Shown here: piece by piece, positions 35,443 through 45,852 of the stretch
Position numbering within the stretch: position 1 is the stretch's first letter
Layout of the letters: the number at the start of each line of letters is the position of its first letter
NCBI GenBank assembly: GCA_032719365.1
Contig: CM064872.1
Location: 43,942,252 to 44,006,251 of the forward strand
DNA: 64,000 bases
Reading direction: 5' to 3'
From: Prinsepia uniflora
Taxonomy: Eukaryota; Streptophyta; Magnoliopsida; Rosales; Rosaceae
Program-made: the position numbers and the translations under genes
Notes under the pieces: model-generated
Databases searched by the model: none
What the model saw: only the letters and a program-made list of their open reading frames with translations
What the model was told of the DNA's origin: nothing

Positions 35443-35449
35443 CTCCTCT

Positions 35450-35506
<57 letters not shown>
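35443..35506. repeat. CT microsatellite
   Basis: A TC/CT dinucleotide run of roughly 60 bases sits 340 bases upstream of the IQD-like start codon. CT repeats are common in plant 5' untranslated regions, which fits this being the leader of the decayed IQD gene. Confidence 0.92.
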
Positions 35507-35508
<2 letters not shown>

Positions 35509-35849
35509 CCTTTCACAGCTAAACTAGAAATTGTTCAAGACTCAAGTAATTTCTTCAAGACTTAGGTTATTTATTGAATCCTAATCTCTCTAAGTTCGAA
35601 ACCCGATAAATGGAAGATGTTTGATGTAAGTGAAAATTGTGAAATTCTCTAGTTTTCGTGAAATTGGGCTTTGATATGGGTTTCTTCAATTTTGAGTTAT
35701 CTTGTGCTTTGTGTTGATGAATTTTGTTGATGTGTGTATATATAGGATAGTTGCTGTGCAAGAAAAATGCAACTTGCAATCACCTATATTGTAAATTCTC
35801 AAATTGCTCGTTTATTTTGGTTTCAGGTAGAAACAGTAATGCTGGGAAC

Positions 35850-36476
35850 ATGGGAAAGAAAGGGAGTTGGTTTTTTGCCATAAAAAGGTATTTTCACCAC
35901 ATTCCAAGGAGAAGGCAGTCTATGTAAGTAACACAATTTCTCTTGATGGTTTATTTTTTTTGCATGCCAATGGAGTCTTATCGAATTATTTCGTAGTTTA
36001 TGTATTTAAATTTCTCAAATAAGCTGAAAATTCAGAAGTTAACCTTTTGTTCTTTGTGGATCTGTATGGAGTATTTGAGCTACAACTGTATAATTGTCTT
36101 TAAGAGATACAATGAGTCTTGTTTAGTGACAAGCAATCGTCAATTCGGGCTACTAATACTAAAGAAGTAAAGAGACTCTGCTTCATCATATTGTCAAAAA
36201 TTAACTTCACTTTATCCTATTCCTTTGTCTGAAACAAAAGATCCTTTCCCGGTTTTTGTTTCATGGTTTTATTCTGGTTTTAGAGTGCAGAGGTACAATT
36301 TGGTGCCACTGAGGAATGCTTCCCCAAGAGCTGCTTCTCCAAGGGCTCAATCTCTAAGGGCTCCATTTACTAGGATCATTCATCATCATAAGGAGATTCG
36401 CTATCGGCCTGAACCAACTCTACAGAACCATCATGCTTCAGCTACAATTATTCAAGCAGCCTATAGAGGTTATATG
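35850..36476 (+). pseudogene. IQD (IQ67-domain) gene fragment, frameshifted
   Basis: Exon 1 (35850-35923) begins MGKKGSWFFAIKR, the conserved N-terminus of plant IQD proteins, which bind calmodulin and microtubules. After KR one base is missing compared with the expected V-F-x-P-H-S-K-E-K frame, so the original frame runs into TAA at the exon end. Exon 2 (36284-36476) is well preserved: SPRAASPRA, YRPEPTLQNHHASATIIQAA, then YRGYM at the splice donor. This contains the first half of an IQ motif (IQxxxRG). Exon 3 should encode the rest of the IQ67 region, but at 36740 only AWKQFK-like sequence with poor similarity is found. Introns are kept, so this is a duplicated, truncated copy. The CT-rich leader is upstream. 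Confidence 0.85.
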
Positions 36477-36479
36477 GTA

Positions 36480-37685
36480 AGCTTATACATTTTATCCTTA
36501 TCATTCACATGTGGGGATGTCTAATATGAAGGCTGGAAAGCACAAGGGTAGAATTTAGTTCAGGAAAAACTAATCCTCTACTTTAGTTCATCTGTGATGG
36601 TAGAAAGTAGTAGAATTTACAATTTTGTAAAAGACAGGGCATCGATGTATACAATGTCATGTTTAGAATCTTGCATTTTGTGTCGATACTGCATAACCAT
36701 AAAGTTGCAAATTTTATTTGCAAAATCATTCATTACAGGCATGGAAGCAGTTCAAAGTAATTGGAGTGAAAAGGTGTCCAAGGGTATGCAACTATGCATT
36801 TGTTTTTTTGTACTCAGTTAAAATGTAAATCATCTTCCATGGGGAAAAGATGAAAATAGGGTTCAGAGTTACTGTAGTTGTTGTAGTTGCCCATTCATTG
36901 TACTCTTAGAGAAGATTTGATACAATTTAAAGTTATTTTGATCAAGAAATTGGTAAAACTAGATCTGGATCAACTTTAGGTATTGGGTACTACCAATATG
37001 AGGTGCCTGGGACCCTGTAAGTTGACCATACTCAACATTAGGGGAAATCTTGATGATTTTGTTATTTGTAATGAACAATGATTAGTTGTAATGGACATTA
37101 ATTAGGTAATAAATATTGATTATTGTATAAAAGTACAAAAAACCAATCTTTAAAGAAAATCGAGCCGGTTCGACCGAACAAGTTCGCCCCGAATTGAACC
37201 AAAAAAATCAGTTTTACCCGAAACCAAACCAAACCGAACCGAATATTTTCGGTTTCGATTTTAGTTGGTTTTTTGAGAAAAAACCAAACCAAACCGAAAC
37301 TGGTTCCCCAACCGGTTCGGTTTCGGTTTCGGTTTTGATAAAAAAACCAAACCAAAAAAATTATTAACAGGGATAGTTAGGAGTCCTAAAAACTACTTCT
37401 CATAAGGAAAACCTTACTCAGGGTGTCGTTTGTTATTTTTCGGCGACTCACTACAACTGTGGCAGCCGTGAGCTTCGATGTGCCCCTATTGAAGAATCCA
37501 CATGAAATTAGCTCTCTGAGTAGCTCTCAACGAGAGTAAGTCGTGGGTCCAAATTTTGGAGTCAGGGATTACATGAACGCCTAAGAAGAACCATCATGAA
37601 ATTGAGGGGGAATGGCGTCATCTGTCGACATGTCTAAGTGGTTAGTAGGCTTTCCCCATCACAGTTTAGTCCTTAGCGTTCAGCA
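36480..37685. other. IQD 3' flank and AC-rich repeat, right copy
   Basis: Up to about 37130 this is intron-like AT-rich DNA with no further IQD exon. At 37130-37370 lies the second ACCGAACC/CCAAACC block. From 37370 to 37685 I see no gene. The phrase GAGTCCTAA at about 37380 recurs at about 34615, outside the left AC-rich block. Confidence 0.5.
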
Positions 37686-40127
37686 TGTAACGACCCGGAC
37701 AGTCGAAAAAGGAAAATTTGGAAAATTTGAAGAAAATGGTGATTTTTCCCCTGGAATCGAGTGAACGGTTGACTTTTGGTTTGAGTGGTCAAACTGACTT
37801 TGACCAACGACTGTGACATAGTTCGGGATGTCACGAGTTCATAGACAGGTGGCACGTCCGATTTCGACATTCGAGGATAAAGTTATGATGTTCGGAAGTT
37901 CAAGGGTAATTCGGTAATTTGGTTAAGAAGGGGCAATTTATTGACTTTTCAAACGAGATGGACTTTTCACGTAATTCGATGAACGTTAGGAAGGTCTCGA
38001 TGCCCTGAGTACAACAACAGGCGGCACACTGAAATCGGACTTCGGACGAGTAAGTTATGATTCTAGAACGAGGAAGGGACGAATCGAGGTGAGTTCTGGT
38101 GAAATTTAACTTACAGAACCATAATTAGCTTCATAATGATACTTTCGAATAAATCAATTGAAGGAATAGAGTTAGATTTGAGCAGGATTGAAACGGGTCA
38201 TCACGCGGGATGAACGGCCCGTTTAACAGTTAGCCGGGTGAGAACGATGAACAGTGCTCGCACTGTAGCTGGAGTGTGAATTTCACGCGCAGCCACTCAC
38301 GGCGGCGCGTGAGGGCGCGTGGGTTCGATTCTCGAGGTGAGTTCAACATGACTTTTGTTCTATGTAATGTAACGAGCATTTTAGCATTGGTTTCGAGTTA
38401 ATCGGACACCGTTTCGATATTGTTTCGAGGGTCCGAAGGTTTATGTTACGTTTTTAATTAATATTTAATTCCTGTAAAATTATGGGAAATTAGTATGATG
38501 TTATTTGAGTCCATAGTGACCCTGAAGAATGATTTCGGACAGGATTCGAGATTCCTAGAAAATGTCGGAAATTACGGGAACGCGTGCAACTCGAAAAGTG
38601 AGCGATATGGACTGTGTGAGTGGACTTTGTTTTCTAAACTTCAATGCATGTATAATTGTTTTCTATGCTTTATAATTATGACTCATATGCTTATGCTTAT
38701 GGTAATTGCGATTTCCGTATTTATGCATATTTCGATATACAATACGTAATTGCATACGTAATTGCACGTATTTCGAGACTATGGTTTCTTCCATGTTTTC
38801 ATGATTGTTTAATGAATGATTTTATATGATTTGTGCATATCATGTTTTGATGATATTTTGACTATAATTGTGAGTATGATTTACGATTTTGACACGTATT
38901 TCTAGAGTGTTACGGATTTGCACGTTTTACGAGATTTCGAGTATGTTGTGGTTTGACCATTATTTTGGTGATTTGAATTTGGTATTTAAAATACGATTTG
39001 ATTTCAAAGATTTAAAACGGATTTAGGAAAAGGTGATTTCAGGCTTGATGCCCAAGGCATAAAAGTAATTTCGATGAACGAGGTTTCGGGTTTCAGAAAC
39101 TTGAAGGTGGATTTCCGAATTTGGGTTCAGGATGATGGTTCCAGATGCCGGCTTACGGAATCATTATTACGAATTCGGATTCGGGAATGGATGACGGATA
39201 TGATTGGGGATTTGAATGGGAAATTCGGACATAAGTTCCATTTCGATTAACTGTGCTCTCGGATTTGACTTGCGAAATTGGTTTACGATGGATTCTGGTT
39301 TTATTGTGATTTACAAATGGTTTTAGGTTTAAAGACCCGGTACTATTGCTGGATGATGTTTTGGGTTTAAAAACCCAGTACTATTGATGGATGATGTTTT
39401 GGGTTTAAAGACCCGGTTGATGGATGACGGGGGAGGGCCCTTGATTGACATGTTTTGAGTTTAAAGACTCGGTTATTGTGATATCCCCCGAGGCTTATTG
39501 ATTATGCTTTGAGTTTAAAGACTCGTTGATATCCCGGGAAAGCCTGATTATGCGCATGGTTTTGAGTTTAAAGACTCGGGCGAACTTGAGATCTAGCAGA
39601 TTGATTGACTTGTGAATTACTGTTGATTTCTGATGTTTTCGGATGTGTTGGTCAATAGCCCGGTTTATATGACTTGATGGATTTTGGGTTATGTTATGTA
39701 CTTGACTTTTGATTCATGATTTTGGGCTGAGGCCCCGTGTTTATGGTTTCAGGCTAAGGCCGAGGTTTGAGCAAAGGAAAATGATTTTGATTTTCATACA
39801 CGATTTTCTTATATTGGAAATGAAACGAATTATGAAATGATTTCCGAATGCATGCATTGGTTTTACGTGGAGGGTAGAATGTCTTTTCTGTAACATGTTT
39901 TAGAACTGATTCATTTTCGTCCACTCACACCTTTTGTGTTTTTATTGACCCTCCAGGTCGTGGCGCGATGATCGAGGCTATTCGAGAGGTGGAGGCATGA
40001 GTGGGCACACGTATGATTATCCTTTGTTTGGCAAGTGCTGAGGGTAAATTGGGAACTTCAGTTGACTTGCTCGACAGGAGCAGGACCGGGCACGGTTATC
40101 AATGTCCCTTCGGGGACGGTCCTGTCA
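37686..40127 (+). repeat. 5' LTR, 2.44 kb
   Basis: Starts TGTAACGACCCGGACAG and ends GGACGGTCCTGTCA. Compared with the 3' LTR it lacks about 720 bp near 38070 but keeps about 175 bp (39056-39230) that the 3' LTR has lost. It has the GTTTAAAGAC hairpin array (39315-39575) and the arms GTGTGAGTGGAC (38614) and GTCCACTCACAC (39919). Confidence 0.92.
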
Positions 40128-40130
40128 ACT

Positions 40131-40142
40131 TGGTATCAGAGC
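40131..40142 (+). other. Primer-binding site, initiator-Met tRNA
   Basis: TGGTATCAGAGC lies three bases after the 5' LTR. It complements the 3' end of initiator-Met tRNA and fixes the plus orientation. Confidence 0.93.
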
Positions 40143-40170
40143 ACTAGGTTGCTGATTTTTTTGCCACATC

Positions 40171-40275
40171 ATGCCTCTGAAACATAAGCCTCGTGCGCGA
40201 CCTAGTAGTGAGACGGGTAGACGAGAGAGTATGAGACCTTGTGATAGATCTCGGATGAGATTGAACCTGGATTGA
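40171..40275 (+). pseudogene. gag start remnant
   Basis: A 34-codon frame starting MPLKHKPRARPSSETGRRES, 28 bases after the primer site, has the basic N-terminus usual for gypsy gag proteins (MPP-K/R-rich). It ends at TGA and no gag domain follows in any frame that I can recognise. Confidence 0.5.
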
Positions 40276-41429
40276 GGGTTAGATGTAAATCGGTGTATAC
40301 TGTTTGTTAGACATAGAATTGTGAGGGTCCTAGGGATGAATGAGCCCAGAGGCTAGAAAGGTTGCACAATTGAGCAAGTTGCACTCGTGATGAGGTTATT
40401 TTCAGTGAATTCCTTAAGTGGAATGTGTGTCTAAAGAATCTAGACTGTAATGAGATATCCCTTAGGCCTTATAGGTCGTATAAGATATGGTTGACCATCA
40501 GTATCTGCTCGGTGACTGGGTATGCCAATGATGGCATGGCTGATTGGGATGAGATTGGACTCAAAAGGAGTCGAGATGTGGATACGGGACTCAAAATGAG
40601 TCTCGATATTGGTTAGAAACTTGAGATGAGCCATGGTAAGGTATCAAGGCTCGAGAGGAGCTAGAAAGGCTGATTAAGGAATGTTTAACACTTAGGATGC
40701 CAAGGACTGGTATATGGTCAGATACGGATGAGTTAGGAAATCATGGCTTGGTCTTGTTTTGGACTTGTGGGATGCGTCAGTGTCCTTCGTGATTGAGGTT
40801 CGGGCGGAGACCCGAGGTATACAAGGATTTGTACTTAGGAGATAGTCCAATTCAGTGGGACGCAAGTCGGGTTCACTGGGAGGTAAAGTAATAAGGGTAA
40901 TTATGCAGTAATAGTTAGGATTGTGGGTCGACTAGTCACATGATAAAGAAATGGTTATATAGATTGATTGATATAAGTGAGATGGCACTGTTGGGGTGTG
41001 ATAGAGCGAGGATTAGTTCCTGTATTAGTTGATGATGTGGCAAGAGTAGGAAGAATTGGGAGGGCCTGTGATGGACCATAGGGGCGTGGTCAGTTGGGAC
41101 CACATGCCCGGGGATTTGTAATTCCTCCGTAGGAAGTCTGAGTAGCCCGGAGTGATGACCTGGATACCTATTATTTGTGGTCATGATGTAAGTTTAATCA
41201 GAACGTATGTATTGGATAGGTCTCAGGCTATCCACTCTTCCATGTCTTGAGATTGGCTATTGGACGAATATGGTGTTGTTTGTGATTGGTTATGGTATGG
41301 AAGTCGTTGAACTGACTAGAGTTACCGATGTGATACTTTGATAATAGTTATGTGGTAATCTTGGTAAATATATATAGTAAATTTGGTGAGACATAAGGGG
41401 GGTAGACCTCTTGATGTAAGGTTACCCAG

Positions 41430-41540
41430 GATGACTGGTGTTATTGGCCTAGTGGCTGACTTAGATTTGGATGAATTGGATGTAATCCTTAGAATGGATT
41501 GGTTGATGACTCATGAGACCTCTATCGACTATGTTGATTA
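41430..41540 (+). pseudogene. Protease C-terminal remnant
   Basis: The frame reads LDELDVILRMDWL and then an H-x-x-x-I-D-like stretch before a stop. This is the conserved end of the gypsy aspartic protease (D-x-D-V-I-L-G-M-D-W-L), with Arg in place of Gly. The active-site half is not seen. It shows the element descends from a coding gypsy element. Confidence 0.65.
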
Positions 41541-41970
41541 GGAAGTGATATGTGGAATCTAGGATTCCAGAGGTTATGTTTCAGGGAGACTCGAGGGTGT
41601 TCCCCTTTAGGATGATTTTGATCCTCATAACCAATAGATGGTTGTATGAGGTATTCAAAGTTTGCTGGTCACATGTGTGGTGTATGTGCTTCGTGTATGA
41701 GATGCCTAGTGAGGGCTGGGGATGCATGGATTTTTTTTCAACGTATTTCCTGAGGTTTTGCCAGGATGAGAAATTGAGTTTACGACGATCTGAGTTTACA
41801 TGTTGATTATGGACGACTTAATAAGGTAGCGGTATGGAATAAGTATCCTGTATCACGAGTTAAAGATTTGTGGTTTCGTGGGAAGGTTGTGATTAGTGAC
41901 CTTATTAAGAGAGGCCAACATGGTGGTGATTGTCGATTTTGAGTAAAAGAGAGAAAAGGATAATGTCTGG

Positions 41971-44662
41971 TGACAGGACCCGTCCCAAATCCCTCAGGAT
42001 TAGCGTGTGACGTGCCTACTCCCGTCTGACACGAAGTGTCAGACCAGGGATATCCCTGTCTTTTACCCAACCAGGGCTATCAGAGTACGCCAGGATCCGA
42101 AGAAGGAATGCGATGTCTTGTCTCTGCTACAGCCGAATCCACGATCAACCTGAAGGGCATTCAAAACACAAAAGCTGTGAGTGGACAAAACAAATATTTT
42201 ATTAAAACATTTCTTAAAAGACCTTTATGCCCTTCATTAAAAACATATGCATGCATTCGAAAACCATTTCTAGGGTTCATGCCCGGTTCCCATAAATCGA
42301 CATGAACCATCAAACCAGTTGGGCCTTAGCCCGAAATCAGTCAATCAAAAACCTGGGACCTCCGCCCAAACCAAAACACGTGGGAACTCGTCCCAAAACC
42401 ATCTCATATGGGTCTCAGCCCAAAACCAATACGCGAGGGTCTCAGCCCAATGCCATCTCAATGAAAACCTGTCCACATATACATATATACATATATAACC
42501 CATTGTAGGCTCTTCCGAAGAAGATGCCAATCTCGGGGCACACAGCCCCTAGGGATCACATCCCCGATATAGTCACGATGTCATCATATCTATCTAGTGT
42601 GCACACTACTCAGGGTCTCACTCCGAGTCTTCTCCCAGGAATCTCCATCTGGGAGGCTCAATCTCTAGATCTAGTCCGAGCTCTCTCTCTCTGGATCTAG
42701 TCCACATATCTCTCCAGAATCTGGTTCGGGTCCACAACATCATAAGTAACCTCCACTCCTAGAATGGGATCCCTATGGGGATACCCACTTTGGTCTGTGG
42801 ATCGTGACTCTCCAGGTCGACGCTGGAGGAGACCAATCAATCATCTCATAAGGAGGGTATATACATACCAGTATATCAAAACTCATAAAAGCGGGACTCA
42901 AGCCCGATAACACAAAGCAAATGGGCCTCCAGCCCGAACATAGAACTCAACAGGGCCTCTCGCCAGATTCACAATAATTGGGCCATCCAAATGGGTCTCA
43001 TTCCCGAATAATCAATACCAAATGGGTCGTTTTACTTTTCAAAATCATTTCCTGAAAACCGAAAGCGTAAGCACGTATAAAACCCGAAAACCTCGAAGTA
43101 CGTGCCCATACATAAACACACTCCAAAATGCACTCAAGGCATCCCAAAACACATATTAAAACATATATAAAACATTTATACATGCATCGATTTCAGAAAT
43201 AAAGTCCACTCACAGACCGTCCGCGCTGTTGCCTCGATATGTGTGCCGTACGCCTTTCCGGGTCAACCGTCGTCTCCGGGATTCCCAAACCTGTCCAAAT
43301 CACTTTAGAGGGTTACTAACTAGTTAATTAACCCCTCACTAAAGCCCCCTAATTTTCTTGGATTTTTAACTATTTTTAAACGCGCGCCGAAACCTTCGGA
43401 CAGCCCGAACTATATCGAGACGATGTCCGATCGACTCGAAACCAGTCCCAAAATGTTCGTTACATCGAATAGATAATTTGACATGTTGGAACCTTCCTCA
43501 AATTCTCCTCCACGCGTCGCCACGCGTCGCTTGAATTGGCTGCGCGTGGAGGCCACGCGCCTGCTACAGTGTCACCCCTAACCTTGCGTCTACCGGTCTG
43601 AACCGGTCCGGTCCGGTTCGCCTACAACTTGGACCGGCGTGACCGGTTCAAGCTCATTCAAGCCCCATTTTCACCGTTTTCAATCCTAATCAATCCTAAC
43701 CTTCCTATAATCGTTCTAGGAACCTAACTCAATCGATTAAAAGCCCTAAAACCCACGAAACCCGACCGGTCCAATAAACCCCTCACTGTTCAAATATCCA
43801 ATCTCCTCCCCAGGGCTTCCCCGACGACCAAAACCTCTCAAAACCTTCCTAACACAATCCTAGCAACCTATTTACTTCAGTGAAACCATCCAAATCGAAC
43901 CATAACAAAAAAAAATGGAAAATGAACAAAATCGAGTAAAACCGATTACCTCGATCGGTTCCTCCTCCGCTGTCCACGGCGGTGCTTCCTGGGCCGGCCA
44001 GCACTTTCCTCAGCTCTTATTCTCACTCTCTGTCCTCTCACAAATGGGTTTAGGGTTGAAGGGTTTGGATTGGATGAAAATGGTGGATCGGTTTTGGTTT
44101 AAAAGGAAGAAAATGAATGATCGATGAAAGGGAGAGATATGCATGAGTTGTTGGGTTGGGCAATGGATGGGTGACACTTGTCACTCATCCATTGGCCTAT
44201 CCAAAATATCTGGGCCCCACTTGCTGCCAAATAGTCCCCGTCTCGAAAAACTTGCAATAGTACGTTCGAAGTTCCGTGAACCGTAACTTCGCCGTCGAAC
44301 GTCCGAATTCGATGTGCCGCCTGTCAACCGTAACTTCTCCAGGGTCAAAAGTCAACCGTTGGCCCCTTTTTGCCAAAATTACCAAAACGCCCATGATCTT
44401 CCGATCGTCATAACTTCTTTATCGAATGTCGGAATTGAACGTGCCACCTGTCTATGAACTCGTGACGTTCCGAACCACATCACGGTCATCGATTAAAGTC
44501 CATTTGACCGTCCAAACGAAAAGTCAACATTTTGCCCGTTCTAGGGGCAAAATCGTCATTTTTCACTGAACGTCCAATAATCCTCGTCTAATCCCCGATT
44601 AGCCTTTCTAATCCATAATTAATCCCTTAATTAATCCTGTTAATTTGGGAGGGGTCGTTACA
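41971..44662 (-). mobile_element. Solo LTR, 2.69 kb, nested
   Basis: Starts TGACAGGACCCG, ends GAGGGGTCGTTACA, and is flanked by the exact duplication TCTGG (41966-41970 and 44663-44667). No internal domain. It matches the LTR at 60742-64000. Perfect arms CTGTGAGTGGAC (42175-42186) and GTCCACTCACAG (43204-43215) bracket an array of GGG..CTC..CCC hairpins (about 42320-43015). A GC hairpin lies at about 43543-43563. Confidence 0.93.
42320..43015. repeat. Short hairpin array, GGG-n-CTC-nn-CCC type
   Basis: About nine short inverted units share a CT(C/T)-containing loop and G-run/C-run arms: GGGCCTTAGCCC, GGGACCTCCGCCC, GGGAACTCGTCCC, GGGTCTCAGCCC (twice), GGGACTCAAGCCC, GGGCCTCCAGCCC and GGGTCTCATTCCC. 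Extra hairpins include GGGGC-ACACA-GCCCC (about 42536) and a 5-bp CCCAG/CTGGG pair near 42635. The copy at 60742-64000 carries the same array. Confidence 0.7.
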
Positions 44663-45839
44663 TCTGGACTTGATATGGCTAAGGTTAATTGATGGTGATA
44701 CCCTTGGATAGCCAAATGGACTAGTTATAGTTGGGAGATGAGGAGTCGGGTAGTCTGACCACATTTAGATGATGTATGGTACCACGAGTGATGATTGGTT
44801 GGTGTCCTCCTATGTACGGATGAGTGTATGAGATACTAGATAGATGTAGCGAATGCCTCAGGGAAAAATATATGGTTAAATAAGTGTTGGGTTTGGTCGA
44901 ACGAATAACGGTCGGGATTAGTGTGAATCCTAGGAAAAACAGACGTGTTAGTCAATGGAAATAAGAACTGAGATAGAATGGTTACAAGTGGAGAAACGGT
45001 GACTTATGTCGATCGCTCACTATGAGATTTGGGATTCGGTGAGTCGTGTGTTGATGCTAATTAAACCCTCAGAAGTTGACCTTCCTTGTATGAGTTGAGA
45101 TCGACCCACGGGGTTGAGTTTGTAGAGGTCATATACCTTTGGGAAGGAATATGCGAGTACTGTATCGACCATTAGGGTTAGTAATGATGGATAAAAAGAA
45201 AGGTTTAATCTGTGATAAGGTGATGGTCAGAACATATTGAGATGACGACTACATTGGCGGATCAAGTATTATTTGGGGGAGAGGATTGTCATGTTTGATA
45301 ACTTAAGGATAGGTGAAATCCTGTTAGTTATAGAACTCCATAGGATTGGAGTAATACATGATTCCTGATAACTTGGATAGTTGGCGTCCAACTGCAGGAC
45401 CATACTTGGTGTATGGTGGATTCGAAGTTAAGAAAGGGATATGGTGTAATTGACCTCGTAAGGGGAATGAGTTCCCGAGTTATTGGACCTTCTGAGTTTA
45501 TTGTCCTGGTGGCCTGTTGGCATATGCGTGAGGATTTAGCTATTGTTCCATGGCACGAGTGGATGACATGTGACTGAGAAGATACGACTGACACTTGTGA
45601 TTCTTGGATTAAGTGGACTCGGATGTTAAGCGAAGCCCTCGATACACCGAGTGAGTTGTGGTATGACTGCCCATGGCGCAAGGATTTACACAGAGGTCGA
45701 GACTGGTTGTGTGATTTCTATAAGTGGGTATGACTTATATCTAGTTGAGAGTGATCATGTTGCGGGTTCATCTTAAACATGTTTCTTCGGGAAAATATTT
45801 TGGCACCTACTGATTGGAATTTCGAGGACGAAATTCTTT

Positions 45840-45850
45840 AAGGGGGGTAG
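45840..45850 (+). other. Polypurine tract
   Basis: AAGGGGGGTAG lies two bases before the 3' LTR, preceded by TTTCGAGGACGAAATTCTTT. This is the expected plus-strand primer of gypsy elements. Confidence 0.88.
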
Positions 45851-45852
45851 GT

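Noticed and set aside
36740..36790. Third exon of the IQD copy
   Set aside because: After an AG there is AWKQFK-like sequence, but similarity to the IQ67 region is too weak and a stop follows soon.
34620..37355. Phe/Gly/Trp-rich peptides on the minus strand
   Set aside because: They arise from ACCGAACC/CCAAACC repeats and are not proteins.
40131..40142. TGGTATCAGAGC as part of a tRNA gene
   Set aside because: It is the complement of the initiator tRNA 3' end next to an LTR, with no cloverleaf around it; it is a primer-binding site. The same applies at 10507 and 62165.
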